From positions 1 through 53,123 of the forward strand of contig DASXSB010000134.1 in the NCBI GenBank assembly GCA_036506275.1: DNA of 53,123 nt, given 5' to 3'. This stretch comes from DASXSB01 sp036506275 (lineage in GTDB: Bacteria > Methylomirabilota > Methylomirabilia > Rokubacteriales > CSP1-6). This document shows positions 1 through 7,513 of the stretch, piece after piece. The notes beneath the pieces were generated by a model that was given only the letters and a program-made list of their open reading frames with translations, was not told the origin of the DNA and made no database searches. Each line of letters begins with the position of its first letter. The first letter of the stretch is position 1. Both the position numbers and the translations under genes were made by a program.

Positions 1-1007
1 CATCGTTCGCCGCGCCGCGCAAACGCCGGCTCGACCTCAGCGGCCCGATCCGGCGCCACCGAGAAGAGGAGACCGCCCGACGTCTCCGCCTCGAACAGGA
101 GCCCCGCCAGCGCGTCGGGGATGCCGGCCGCGATGGAGAGACTGCGCCCCAGGACGGCCTCCACATGCCGCCGGTTGCGCTTCATGCCCCCGCTGAACTC
201 GCCGCGTTCGGCGAGCTCGCGCGCCCCGGGCAGAAGCGGGAGCCGCGACACGTCGATGGCGAGACCCGCCCCCGACGCCACCACCATCTCGGCGCCGTGG
301 CCGAGGAGACCAAAGCCCGTGATGTCGGTCGCGCCCCGGGCACCCGTCTCTCGCGCCACCGCGGCGGCAACGCGGTTCAGGCGCAACATGCTGGCGATGG
401 CGCCGGAGAGGACCTCATCGGTGGCGGCACCGCTCTTGCCGCCGGTCGTGATGACGCCGGTGCCGAGGGGCTTGGAGAGGAACACGCGGTCGCCGACGCG
501 AAGCCCACCCTTCACGAGGATGCGGTCGGGGTGGACGCGGCCCGTGACCGCGAGCCCGTATTTCGGCTCGGGATCCACGACCGTGTGTCCCCCCGCCACC
601 GTGCCGCCCGCCTCCGCGACCTTCTCCGCGCCCCCGCGAAAGACCTCGGCGATGATCGCCTTCGGCATCTCGCGTGGAAACCCGGCCACGGCCAGCGCGA
701 ACAGCACCTCACCGCCCATCGCGTATACGTCCGACATGGCGTTGGCGGCGGCGACGGCGCCCCACGTGTAGGCGTCGTCGACGACGGGCGGGAAGAAGTC
801 CACCGTCTGCACGATGGCGACGTCGGCAGTGATCCGGTACACGGCGGCGTCGTCGGCACGTCCCAGCCCGACGAGGAGGTCGCCGTGGACAGCCGGATCG
901 ACCGGCTTCAGAACGGCCAGCACCTCCTGGAGATCTCCAGGAGCCATCTTCGACGCTCAGCCGGCACAGGAGGCGTAGGAGGTGAGCCGGATCTCCTTGC
1001 CCGTCAT
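1..1007 (-). CDS. selD: Selenide, water dikinase SelD with selenocysteine at residue 17 (3' end cut by window edge)
   Basis: Makes selenophosphate, the selenium donor for Sec-tRNA synthesis, from selenide and ATP. Translation from ATG 1005-1007 begins MTGKEIRLTSYASCAG and meets an in-frame UGA at 957-959, followed by ASKMAPGDLQEVL. The UGA is codon 17, the position of catalytic Cys17 in E. coli SelD. Downstream the frame is open to the window edge (335 codons; the family is about 345 aa) and shows SelD/AIR-synthase features: DDAAVY, QTVDFFPPVVDD, a glycine-rich ANAMSDVYAMGG, and FLSKPLGTGVITTG. A stem-loop just after the UGA fits a bacterial SECIS. A gene finder that treats UGA as stop would miss this gene. 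It lies 7 nt downstream of the LysR stop codon, so co-transcription with that regulator is likely. Its own ribosome-binding site is weak. Confidence 0.93.
924..943 (-). promoter_or_regulatory. Candidate bacterial SECIS element in selD
   Basis: The 20 bases form a perfect palindrome inside the selD coding sequence. On the minus strand they fold as an 8-bp stem (CUCCUGGA with UCCAGGAG) closed by loop GAUC. The loop starts 22 nt after the UGA and its first base is G, matching the known geometry of bacterial SECIS hairpins (apical loop roughly 16-37 nt after the UGA, G among the first two loop bases). SelB binding is inferred. Confidence 0.75.
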
Positions 1008-1014
1008 GATGCTC

Positions 1015-1920
1015 TTACGACGAGGAGCCGGGCGCCTGGGATTCGACGAAGTGGACGAAGGCCTCCGCGAGCGGCGAGCGAGTGCGATCCCGGTTCGTGA
1101 CGAGATAGAAGGCGCGCTCCACCACGAGATCCTCGACGCGCACGGCGACGAGGTGCCGGGCGCGGCACTCGTCGACGACGGCGCGGCTAGAGATCAACGC
1201 GATCCCGATCCCCGCCCGCACACCCTGCTTCATGGCTTGCGTCGAGCCCATCTCGCCGACGACGCGGAAGGCCGTGAGGCCGAGCCCCGCCCCCCCCGCG
1301 GCGCGCTCGAACGCCTCTCGCGTGCCGGAGCCGCGCTCGCGCACGAGCAGCGGCTCCTCGCGCAGCTCCGCGAGCGTGATGCTCCCGCGTCCCGACCAGG
1401 GGTGGTCGGGAGCGACCACGACCACCAGCTCGTCCCCCATGATCGCGCGCGCCTCGAACGTGCGCTGGGCGGGGCGAGCGCCAACCATCGCCACCTCCAC
1501 GCGTCCCCCTTCGAGCATCTCGAGGACGGCGGCGGTGCCGGCGATCACGAGCGAGATGGAGATGTCGGGATACTTTCCTTTGAAGCCGCCGATGAAGGCG
1601 GGAAGGATGTACTCGCCCGGGATCGTGCTGCCACCCACCATGAGCTCTCCACTCATGCGCCCCTGGAACTGGTCCATGGCCTGTCGCGCCTCGCGGCCGA
1701 GCGCCAGCATCCGACGCGCATAGCCGAGAAGAAGCTGACCGGCACGGGTGGGAGCGGCGCCACGGCCGAGGCGATCGAGGAGGGTGAGGCCGAGCTCGTC
1801 CTCGAGGGCACGCACGTGCTCGGAAACGGTGGGCTGGGTCAGGAACAGCGCTTCGGCCGCGCGCGAGAAGCTTCCCAGCTCGGCGACCTTCACGAAGATC
1901 TCGAGGCGTCGGAGGTCCAT
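1015..1920 (-). CDS. LysR-family regulator, selenium-metabolism-associated type
   Basis: A 301-aa transcription factor. The N-terminal winged helix-turn-helix (residues 1-60) starts MDLRRLEIFVKVAELGSFSR and includes AAEALFLTQPTVSEH; the rest is a periplasmic-binding-like effector domain (for example VGGSTIPGEYILPAF and MVGARPAQ). The chosen ATG (1918-1920) aligns with the usual LysR N-terminus; a longer frame upstream would run into the terminator hairpin and has no LysR-like sequence. The stop is 7 nt before selD, the same arrangement seen for the LysR subfamily tied to selenium metabolism in other bacteria. Regulation of selD, perhaps in response to selenium, is inference. A possible extended -10 lies 9 nt before the start. 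Confidence 0.88.
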   Translation of the reverse strand: MDLRRLEIFVKVAELGSFSRAAEALFLTQPTVSEHVRALEDELGLTLLDRLGRGAAPTRAGQLLLGYARRMLALGREARQAMDQFQGRMSGELMVGGSTIPGEYILPAFIGGFKGKYPDISISLVIAGTAAVLEMLEGGRVEVAMVGARPAQRTFEARAIMGDELVVVVAPDHPWSGRGSITLAELREEPLLVRERGSGTREAFERAAGGAGLGLTAFRVVGEMGSTQAMKQGVRAGIGIALISSRAVVDECRARHLVAVRVEDLVVERAFYLVTNRDRTRSPLAEAFVHFVESQAPGSSS

Positions 1921-1929
1921 CAGAGCGTC

Positions 1930-1938
1930 ACCGTAGCA
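1930..1938 (-). promoter_or_regulatory. Possible extended -10 promoter element for lysR-selD
   Basis: On the minus strand the sequence reads TGCTACGGT, an extended -10 shape (TGn plus TAnnnT), 9 nt before the lysR ATG. No convincing -35 is visible, and the element sits next to the U-run of the upstream terminator. If used, the mRNA would have almost no leader. Confidence 0.35.
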
Positions 1939-1940
1939 CG

Positions 1941-1974
1941 AAAAAGCACGAAGGGCCCGGGAGGGCCCTTCGTG
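1941..1974 (-). terminator. Rho-independent terminator after the pup-zinc ribbon pair
   Basis: A perfect 12-bp stem (CACGAAGGGCCC at 1947-1958 with GGGCCCTTCGTG at 1963-1974) and a 4-nt loop are followed on the minus strand by CTTTTT. It lies 22 bases past the stop of the zinc-ribbon gene and just before lysR, so it separates the two transcription units. It is the clearest intrinsic terminator in the window. Confidence 0.88.
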
Positions 1975-1996
1975 GGTCAGACCGTGCGGAAAAACG

Positions 1997-2215
1997 TTAG
2001 TGGCAGGAGCACCCGCCGCCGCAACATCCACCGCCACCGCCGGCACGGAGGGTGGAGGCCACGGGTCCGGAGTCGCTCTTGAGACCGAACACGGACAGCT
2101 TGCGCGTCACCTGACCGCTCGTGCACGCGGGGCAGCTCACGGCGGTGCTGGCGGCATGAACGTATTTCTCGAAATCCTGCCCGCACCCGCGGCAGCGGTA
2201 CTCGTAGATCGGCAT
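1997..2215 (-). CDS. FmdB-family small zinc ribbon protein
   Basis: A 72-aa protein starting MPIYEYRCRGCGQDFEKYV, with two CxxC pairs (C8/C11 and C28/C31) that form the putative FmdB-type zinc ribbon. The C-terminus is a glycine- and cysteine-rich tail ending CSCH that could bind additional metal. Family members are widespread and mostly uncharacterised; some are linked to regulation of amidase or formamidase genes. The start lies 10 nt after the pup stop, so the two genes are probably one transcript, ended by the terminator at 1941-1974. Confidence 0.88.
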   Translation of the reverse strand: MPIYEYRCRGCGQDFEKYVHAASTAVSCPACTSGQVTRKLSVFGLKSDSGPVASTLRAGGGGGCCGGGCSCH

Positions 2216-2225
2216 GGCCTGTGGC

Positions 2226-2429
2226 TTACTCGCCGCCCCGCTGCACGTAGCTCTTCACGAACTCTTCGGCATTCTCCTCGAGGATGTCGTCGATCTCATC
2301 GAGGAGCTTGTCGATGTCCTCCTTGATCTTTTTGCCCTTCTTGGCCAGCTCGGGGCTGCCGGCGGCGCCGTCGCCGCCGCCTTCGGAAGGCTTGGTTGGT
2401 CTCGTTTCCTTCTTCTTCTGCTCTGCCAT
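2226..2429 (-). CDS. pup: Prokaryotic ubiquitin-like protein Pup
   Basis: A 67-aa, highly charged protein starting MAEQKKKETRP. A predicted coiled coil (about residues 33-58, EDIDKLLDEIDDILEENAEEF) precedes a C-terminus VKSYVQRGGE. Length, disordered N-terminus, central helix and the Gly-Gly-Glu tail are diagnostic of Pup, which the ligase PafA attaches to lysines to mark proteins for the bacterial proteasome. The terminal residue is already Glu, so deamidation by Dop is not needed before conjugation. ATG 2427-2429 is chosen because GGAGG sits 6 nt upstream; an in-frame ATG at 2441 is possible. No proteasome, PafA or Mpa gene is present in this window, which is unusual for pup. Confidence 0.9.
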   Translation of the reverse strand: MAEQKKKETRPTKPSEGGGDGAAGSPELAKKGKKIKEDIDKLLDEIDDILEENAEEFVKSYVQRGGE

Positions 2430-2461
2430 TTTGCCCTCCATCGGGCATTGCCCCGTCGAGC

Positions 2462-2477
2462 CCGGACGATCATCCGG
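2462..2477. promoter_or_regulatory. Operator-like dyad upstream of pup
   Basis: CCGGACGATCATCCGG is a 16-bp near-palindrome (CCGGAnGATCnTCCGG) lying 33 bases before the pup start, between the dcd-like gene and pup. Position and symmetry suggest a dimeric regulator site, but no matching second copy was noticed in the window. Confidence 0.3.
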
Positions 2478-2495
2478 AGAGATCGCCGTCGTCGG

Positions 2496-3668
2496 CTACC
2501 CGCATTCTAACTGATGGTCAGGACCCCGCAACGTTTTCCGGAAGTGCTTGCTCAGCGTGAGCGTCTGGTGCTGGTACGAAGAGCCGAGACCGGCGCCGTA
2601 CACGTGCGCGGGTCGGCTCAGCAGCCGCTCGAACCACACCTTGAACGACGTCTGTCCGTCGTACACCATGAACGGCACCTCGCGCGCTCGTACTTCCATA
2701 ACCACCTTCGTGCCGAGCAGGCTCCCGTCGCCGAATCCGAAGCCGGGATCGAAGAACCCGGCGTAGTGCGTGCGGATCTCCCCTGCCCCCGCGTCGTACA
2801 CGACCATCTCCGCCGCGTAGTCGGCCGGGACGCGGATCCGCTCCTTGGAGGCGAGGATGTAGAAGCGATCGGCCTCGAGGATGAACGAATCGCGGTTCGG
2901 CCGCTTGATCGGCTCCCAGAACTCGTCCGGGTTGTAGTGACCGACGCGCCCGAGGTCGATCACGGGAGGATTGGGATGGGCGCGATAGCCGATGATCCCG
3001 TCCGTGGTGCGTCCGGAGAGATCGATCCCCATGCAGAGGCCGTCGTGGAAGGTCACCGCCCGCACGGGCAACGGTCGATCGTCGTCGTCGTAGAGCAGCG
3101 GGCTCGCGCGGTAGAGCTCCTCCAGCCCTCGATCGGACAGCGCGGGGGCGCCCGTGAGCAGCCGGAGCTGGTTCAGGGACGCGCCCGCCTGCACGCGGAT
3201 GGGGAAGGACTGTGGCGACACCTCCAGGTAGAGCGGCCCCGTGTACCCGGGGCGGATCTCGTCGAAGCGCGCGCTCCGATCGGTGATGACGCGGGTGAAG
3301 ATGTCGAGACGTCCGGTGGTGCTCTTGGGATTGCATCGTCCGCGCACGTGGGACGGCAGCGCGAGCGCTTCCACGAGCGGCACCAGGTACACCGAATGCC
3401 GCTGGAGGGTGGCCCCGTGGGCGAGCGACAGCTCGTCGATCACGAGATCGACGTCGGTGAGGTCGGTCTGGCGCAGGCGCGTGGCCACCTCCTCGCGGAA
3501 GGGCAGGAAGCTCGCGCGCAGCTGGTACGCGACGGCGCCGAGCCGGAGGTCGAGGCTGGCCGGTTGGTACTGCGCGTCCGCGATGGCGACGGTCGCCCTG
3601 ATCCATCCCTGGCGCGTGGCCTCACGCAGCTCCTGATACGAGAAGACGCCGCTCGCCCGCGCGCTCAT
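2496..3668 (-). CDS. 2'-deoxycytidine 5'-triphosphate deaminase, two-domain type
   Basis: A 390-aa protein of the long Dcd family known from Alphaproteobacteria and relatives, in which two dUTPase-like beta domains are joined in one chain. It deaminates dCTP to dUTP, feeding thymidylate synthesis. The N-terminal half contains YQPASLDLRLGAVAYQLRASFLP and HVRGRCNPKSTTGRLDIFTRV, typical of the family; the C-terminal half repeats the fold (DRFYILASKERIRVPADYAAEM, GFFDPGFGFG). ATG 3666-3668 leaves 32 bases to the upstream MFS gene. It precedes pup on the same strand. Deaminase activity is from family assignment. Confidence 0.85.
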   Translation of the reverse strand: MSARASGVFSYQELREATRQGWIRATVAIADAQYQPASLDLRLGAVAYQLRASFLPFREEVATRLRQTDLTDVDLVIDELSLAHGATLQRHSVYLVPLVEALALPSHVRGRCNPKSTTGRLDIFTRVITDRSARFDEIRPGYTGPLYLEVSPQSFPIRVQAGASLNQLRLLTGAPALSDRGLEELYRASPLLYDDDDRPLPVRAVTFHDGLCMGIDLSGRTTDGIIGYRAHPNPPVIDLGRVGHYNPDEFWEPIKRPNRDSFILEADRFYILASKERIRVPADYAAEMVVYDAGAGEIRTHYAGFFDPGFGFGDGSLLGTKVVMEVRAREVPFMVYDGQTSFKVWFERLLSRPAHVYGAGLGSSYQHQTLTLSKHFRKTLRGPDHQLECG

Positions 3669-3700
3669 CGCCCTTGCTTAGCGCGGCGACCGCGGATCCG

Positions 3701-4942
3701 TCAAGGCGACGGCCGGGAGGCGCGCCAGAAACAGGCGGCGCCGAGGATGCTGAAGACAACGGCGGACAGGAACGCGAGCCGGTACGACCCCGTGACGTCG
3801 TGGACGACGCCGCCGAACCAGGGCGCGATGGCGGCGCCCACGCCGTTCCCGAGATTCAGGACACCGTAGATCAGACCGAAGCGCCGCCCCCCGAAGTGCT
3901 CGGTGGCCATGGCGGTGATGATGGGACCGCGCGCGCCGAATCCGAGCCCGAACAGCAGCGCGTATCCCCACAGCCACGCCACCTGCGCCGACGTCTCCAG
4001 CGCCAGGAGCGCGCACGCGCCACCCGCCGTGCACGCGAACGACACGCTGGCGGCGAGCGCGGGTCCGATGCGGTCCGCGAGCACCCCGAACACGATGCGG
4101 CCCCCGGTGGACATGAGGCCCATCACGCCGAAGATCGACGCCACGAGGAGCCGGTCGAATCCGAGATCGACGGCGAACGCCACCTGGTGGGTGAAGACCG
4201 TGAACACCGCCAGCGGGGTGAAGAAGTACGCGAGCCAGAGGGCCCAGAAGCGCGCGTCCCGCACGGCGTCGCCGACGCCCACGTCCGCGCGCGCGGCCGC
4301 CGTCCCGTCATCGAGCGCGCGGCCGAGCGAGCCGTCACGAGGCGTGCGCGCATCGGCATCGCGCGGCGCCGCCACCGGCCTCGGATCACGCGTGCCGGTC
4401 CACGCGATGGGCAGCAACAGCGTGATGGTTCCCGCGCCGAGCCAGGCGCTGGCGGCGCGCCAACCCGCGCGTGCGATGAGCCATTGCGCGAGAGGGCCGA
4501 TCACGAACACGCCCATCCCCATGCCGGAGAACGCGATCCCGACCATGCGCGCGCGACCCTTCGCGAACCAGTGCGAGAGCAACACCCCCATCGGTACCCA
4601 GCCGAGCGCCACGAGGCCGACGGCGCCGATGACGCCCGTGTAGAGGTAGAGCTGCCAGGGGGCGGAGATCGTGCTCGCGAGAAGTGAAGCCGCTCCCAGC
4701 ACGAGGACGCCGCCGACGATCACGCGACGGGCGCCCACGCGATCGACGAGCACGCCCGTCACGGGGGCGAGCACGCCCTGCACCACCGCCGACACCGAGA
4801 AGGCGCCCGCCGTGAGACCGCGCGACCATCCGAACTCCTCGAGGAGAGGAACGAGGAAGATCGAGAAGGAGAAATAGACGCCGTAGGCGACGGCGAGGAT
4901 GAGCCACACGGCCGCCACCGTGGCCCCGCCCCGCGCGCGCAT
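3701..4942 (-). CDS. MFS transporter, monocarboxylate/OFA-like
   Basis: A 413-aa integral membrane protein with about 12 hydrophobic segments. It opens with AVAYGVYFSFSIFLVPLLEEFGWSR, a pattern common in the oxalate/formate and monocarboxylate branch of the major facilitator superfamily, and has the loop motif DRVGARRV after TM2 and a matching DRIGPALA in the second half. The substrate cannot be read from sequence; an organic anion is a reasonable guess. It lies 15 nt downstream of thrB on the same strand, which may be co-transcription only. Confidence 0.82.
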   Translation of the reverse strand: MRARGGATVAAVWLILAVAYGVYFSFSIFLVPLLEEFGWSRGLTAGAFSVSAVVQGVLAPVTGVLVDRVGARRVIVGGVLVLGAASLLASTISAPWQLYLYTGVIGAVGLVALGWVPMGVLLSHWFAKGRARMVGIAFSGMGMGVFVIGPLAQWLIARAGWRAASAWLGAGTITLLLPIAWTGTRDPRPVAAPRDADARTPRDGSLGRALDDGTAAARADVGVGDAVRDARFWALWLAYFFTPLAVFTVFTHQVAFAVDLGFDRLLVASIFGVMGLMSTGGRIVFGVLADRIGPALAASVSFACTAGGACALLALETSAQVAWLWGYALLFGLGFGARGPIITAMATEHFGGRRFGLIYGVLNLGNGVGAAIAPWFGGVVHDVTGSYRLAFLSAVVFSILGAACFWRASRPSP

Positions 4943-4957
4943 GGGTGTCCGGCGCGC

Positions 4958-5863
4958 CTACGACTCGTCGGTACGACTGACGGCGCCGCTGGTATCGAGC
5001 GGGAGCTCGCGCGCGCGGCCGCCGACCCTGGCATCGTGCAGCGCACGTTCCATGGCGCGGGCGATGCCAGGCGCGCCGTCCGTCGCCACCGCCAGGATCG
5101 CGGGGCCGGCGCCGCTCAGCACACAGCCGAGCGCGCCCGCCGCGCGCGCGGCCGCCATGACGTCGGCCATCCACGGGAACAGTCGCGCCCGGTAGGGTTG
5201 ATGGAGCCGATCTTCGAGCGCGATCGGCAGCACGTCGGCGCGGTTCGCGTGGAGGGCGGCCAGCAGCAGCGCCACGCGTTGCACGTTGAAGACGGCGTCC
5301 TCGCGCTTGACGGTGGCGGGGAGCACCGCGCGCGCCTCCGCGGTCGCGCTCGTCACGTCCGGGATCAGCACCACCCAGCGGAGCGCCGGCAGCGCGGGCA
5401 GCAGCACCGCACACGCGCCGTCGGGCCCGACCGCAGACACGGTGAGACCGCCGAGAAGCGCGGCGGCGACGTTGTCGGGATGGCCTTCCGCGCGCGCGGC
5501 GAGCGTCAAGAGGGCCGGTGTCGAGAGGGGCGCCCCGAGAAGCGCGTTGCCGGCGACGAGACCGCTCACCCACGCCGCCGCGCTGGAGCCGAGGCCTCGC
5601 GCTCCCGGAATCCGGTTCGTGCAGCGAAGCGTGCAGCCCTTGAACGGCCGCCCCGCCGCCTCGTAGGCGAGCCGCACCCCGCGCGCGACCACGTTCTTCC
5701 CATTGGTGGCGAAGCGACCCGCGCCCTCGCCCTCGATCGCCACCGTGACCCCGTCGCCCTCCGCGGCCGTGACCTCGTTGTAGAGCCCGAGCGCGAGGCC
5801 GAGAGAATCGAAGCCGGGACCGAGATTCGCGGAGGTGGCGGGAACACGCACGTGGACTCTCAT
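4958..5863 (-). CDS. thrB: Homoserine kinase
   Basis: A 301-aa GHMP-family kinase that phosphorylates homoserine for threonine synthesis. Diagnostic pieces are the N-terminal VRVPATSANLGPGFDSLGLAL, the phosphate-binding loop PGARGLGSSAAA (residues 86-97), AEGHPDNVAAALLGG, and the C-terminal LSGAGPAILA. Length is normal for ThrB. No other threonine-pathway gene is adjacent. Two hairpins occupy the 136-base leader between ccdA and this start. Confidence 0.93.
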   Translation of the reverse strand: MRVHVRVPATSANLGPGFDSLGLALGLYNEVTAAEGDGVTVAIEGEGAGRFATNGKNVVARGVRLAYEAAGRPFKGCTLRCTNRIPGARGLGSSAAAWVSGLVAGNALLGAPLSTPALLTLAARAEGHPDNVAAALLGGLTVSAVGPDGACAVLLPALPALRWVVLIPDVTSATAEARAVLPATVKREDAVFNVQRVALLLAALHANRADVLPIALEDRLHQPYRARLFPWMADVMAAARAAGALGCVLSGAGPAILAVATDGAPGIARAMERALHDARVGGRARELPLDTSGAVSRTDES

Positions 5864-5876
5864 CGGAGAGATCTTC

Positions 5877-5901
5877 GGAGGGGGCCTCGGTGGCCCCCTC
5901 C
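5877..5901 (-). other. GC-rich hairpin in the thrB leader
   Basis: A 10-bp perfect stem (GGAGGGGGCC with GGCCCCCTCC, 5-nt loop) lies 14-38 bases upstream of the thrB ATG. No U-run follows on the minus strand, so it is not a classical terminator. It may modulate translation or be part of an attenuator, but no leader peptide rich in Thr or Ile codons was identified. Confidence 0.4.
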
Positions 5902-5925
5902 GAGGCCTCCCCCAGATGAGGATTG

Positions 5926-5942
5926 CGCCGGCGGAGCCGGCG
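5926..5942 (-). other. Second hairpin in the ccdA-thrB spacer
   Basis: CGCCGGC and GCCGGCG form a 7-bp perfect stem around a 3-nt loop, 58 bases past the ccdA stop. There is no U-run. It could stabilise the ccdA mRNA 3' end or be incidental in GC-rich sequence. Confidence 0.3.
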
Positions 5943-5999
5943 CTCGGACATCCGGCACACGCGGAACCACAACCCCTCGGACAAAGAGCGGCGGAAGTA

Positions 6000-6737
6000 T
6001 CACAGCCGACGCTGAATCCACTCGGGCGTCAGCGCGGCCGCCCACGAGTTCAGCGTGACGTAGTATCCGGTGAAGACGAGGACACCGACCACGACGAGGA
6101 TGACGCCGGCGGTGCGCTCGACGATCGGAATGAACGGACGGAAGCGCTTGAAGAAGCGCAAGAAGGCGCCAAGGGCGAGGGCGGACAGCAGGAACGGCAC
6201 CCCGAGGCCGGCGGAGTACGCGAAGAGCAATCCCACGCCGCGCTGCACGGTCTCCGCCGTCCCCGCCAGCGACAGGATCGCGCCGAGAATGGGGCCCACG
6301 CACGGGGTCCAGCCGATGGCGAACGTCACGCCCACCGCGAACGAGCCCACGTACCCGGCCGGCTTCTCACGGAGCTGCCACTGCTGCGTGCGCCCGAAAA
6401 TGCCCACGCGCAACACGCCCGCGATGTAGAGCCCGAAGATCACGATCAGGATGCCGCCCACGCGACGGATCCACTCGCGATAGTCGAGGAGCGCCTGGCC
6501 GACCGCGCTGAAGGAGGCGCCGAGCGCCACGAAGACCAGCGAGAACCCGAGAATGAACGCGAGCGAGTTCAGGAGGACGCGCCGCCGCGCATCCCCTCCG
6601 AGCTCTTGCGAGAGATCGGCCACCGACATTCCGGTGATGAACGAGAGATACGACGGAAAGAGCGGGAGCACGCACGGCGAGAGGAAGGAGAAGAGGCCGG
6701 CCGTGAACGCGACCACGACGCTGAGCGAGCCGCCCAT
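6000..6737 (-). CDS. ccdA: CcdA-type transmembrane thiol reductant transporter
   Basis: A 245-aa, six-TM protein of the CcdA/DsbD family that passes electrons from cytoplasmic thioredoxin across the membrane to extracytoplasmic thiol proteins. The two transport cysteines are visible in LSPCVLPLFPSY (C22) and GWTPCVGPILGA (C146), each in a membrane segment. ATG 6735-6737 overlaps the stop of the upstream TlpA-like gene (TGATG), so the two are translationally coupled and probably form an electron-transfer pair for cytochrome c maturation or periplasmic disulfide reduction. Confidence 0.92.
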   Translation of the reverse strand: MGGSLSVVVAFTAGLFSFLSPCVLPLFPSYLSFITGMSVADLSQELGGDARRRVLLNSLAFILGFSLVFVALGASFSAVGQALLDYREWIRRVGGILIVIFGLYIAGVLRVGIFGRTQQWQLREKPAGYVGSFAVGVTFAIGWTPCVGPILGAILSLAGTAETVQRGVGLLFAYSAGLGVPFLLSALALGAFLRFFKRFRPFIPIVERTAGVILVVVGVLVFTGYYVTLNSWAAALTPEWIQRRL

Positions 6738-7426
6738 CAGCGGTTGACCAGGCCCTCGACCAGCGAGTGCGCGGCGTCGGTGTCCCAGGCGCGAGGGCCG
6801 AGCGCGAGCGCGACCAGCTCACCGTTCTTGTCCACGATGAAGCTCGACGGCAACGCGCGCACGCCGTACGCGTTTGCCACCTCGAGCTGCGGATCGAGCG
6901 CGATCGCGAACGTGAGCTTCTGCTCCTTGACGAAGGCGGGCACGCTCTTGGCGTTGGTGTCGGCGGCCACCGCCACCATCACGAAGCCGGTGTCCCGGTG
7001 CTGCTGATAGAGGCGCTCCATGGACGGCATCTCCTCGCGACAGGGCGGGCACCACGTCGCCCAGAAGTTGATGAAGACCACGCGCCCGCGCTGATCGCGG
7101 AGACGGAAGCGGGTGCCGTCCGGGGTGGCGAGCGTGAAGTCCTCGGCGATCTTCGCGCGCGCGGGACGGATGAGGTCGAGGTCCTTCACGGCGTCCGCGA
7201 TGCTGAGCGTGCGTCCCCCGCGTCCCTTCGCCGGCGCGGGGCCTCCCGACGGCGCCGCCGGAGGCGGATTTCCCGCGGGCGCGGCGGGGGCGACATTTCC
7301 CGTCGGCGCCGCCGAGGGCGCGGCGGGCTCGTGCGCGCCCGCGGTGAGCCACGCCCCGGCCGCGAGCGCCACCAGCGACAGCGCCCCCACCGTCACCCGC
7401 GCGCGCGTCGTCACGTGACGTCTCAT
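6737..7426 (-). CDS. TlpA/ResA-like membrane-anchored thioredoxin
   Basis: A 229-aa protein with one N-terminal membrane anchor or signal (residues 11-31), an Ala/Pro-rich linker (residues 32-68) and a C-terminal thioredoxin fold with active site FWATWCPPCREEM (C126, C129) and the cis-Pro loop VRALPSSFIVD. It probably reduces periplasmic disulfides using electrons delivered by the coupled CcdA. ATG 7424-7426 (MRRHVTTRARV) is chosen because it starts the signal segment; the longer open frame upstream is not protein-like and crosses the divergent kinase gene. A -10-like TATACT lies 7 nt before it. Confidence 0.9.
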   Translation of the reverse strand: MRRHVTTRARVTVGALSLVALAAGAWLTAGAHEPAAPSAAPTGNVAPAAPAGNPPPAAPSGGPAPAKGRGGRTLSIADAVKDLDLIRPARAKIAEDFTLATPDGTRFRLRDQRGRVVFINFWATWCPPCREEMPSMERLYQQHRDTGFVMVAVAADTNAKSVPAFVKEQKLTFAIALDPQLEVANAYGVRALPSSFIVDKNGELVALALGPRAWDTDAAHSLVEGLVNR

Positions 7427-7433
7427 CTCGCGC

Positions 7434-7439
7434 AGTATA
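7434..7439 (-). promoter_or_regulatory. Possible -10 element for tlpA-ccdA
   Basis: TATACT on the minus strand, 7 nt before the tlpA-like ATG. No good -35 is visible. If real the transcript starts at or very near the initiation codon. Confidence 0.35.
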
Positions 7440-7475
7440 CCGCCCGCCTCCGCGCGGCTCGCACCGTCTCCCGGC

Positions 7476-7504
7476 TTTACGCTCGGTATTCCCGGCCCTA
7501 TAGT
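7476..7504 (+). promoter_or_regulatory. Sigma70-like promoter for the four-carbon sugar acid genes
   Basis: TTTACG (7476-7481), a 17-bp spacer, and TATAGT (7499-7504) resemble -35 and -10 boxes (4/6 and 5/6 to consensus). The predicted transcription start falls about at the ATG (7514), implying a leaderless or near-leaderless mRNA. No convincing Shine-Dalgarno precedes that ATG. Confidence 0.5.
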
Positions 7505-7513
7505 TAGGCACCC

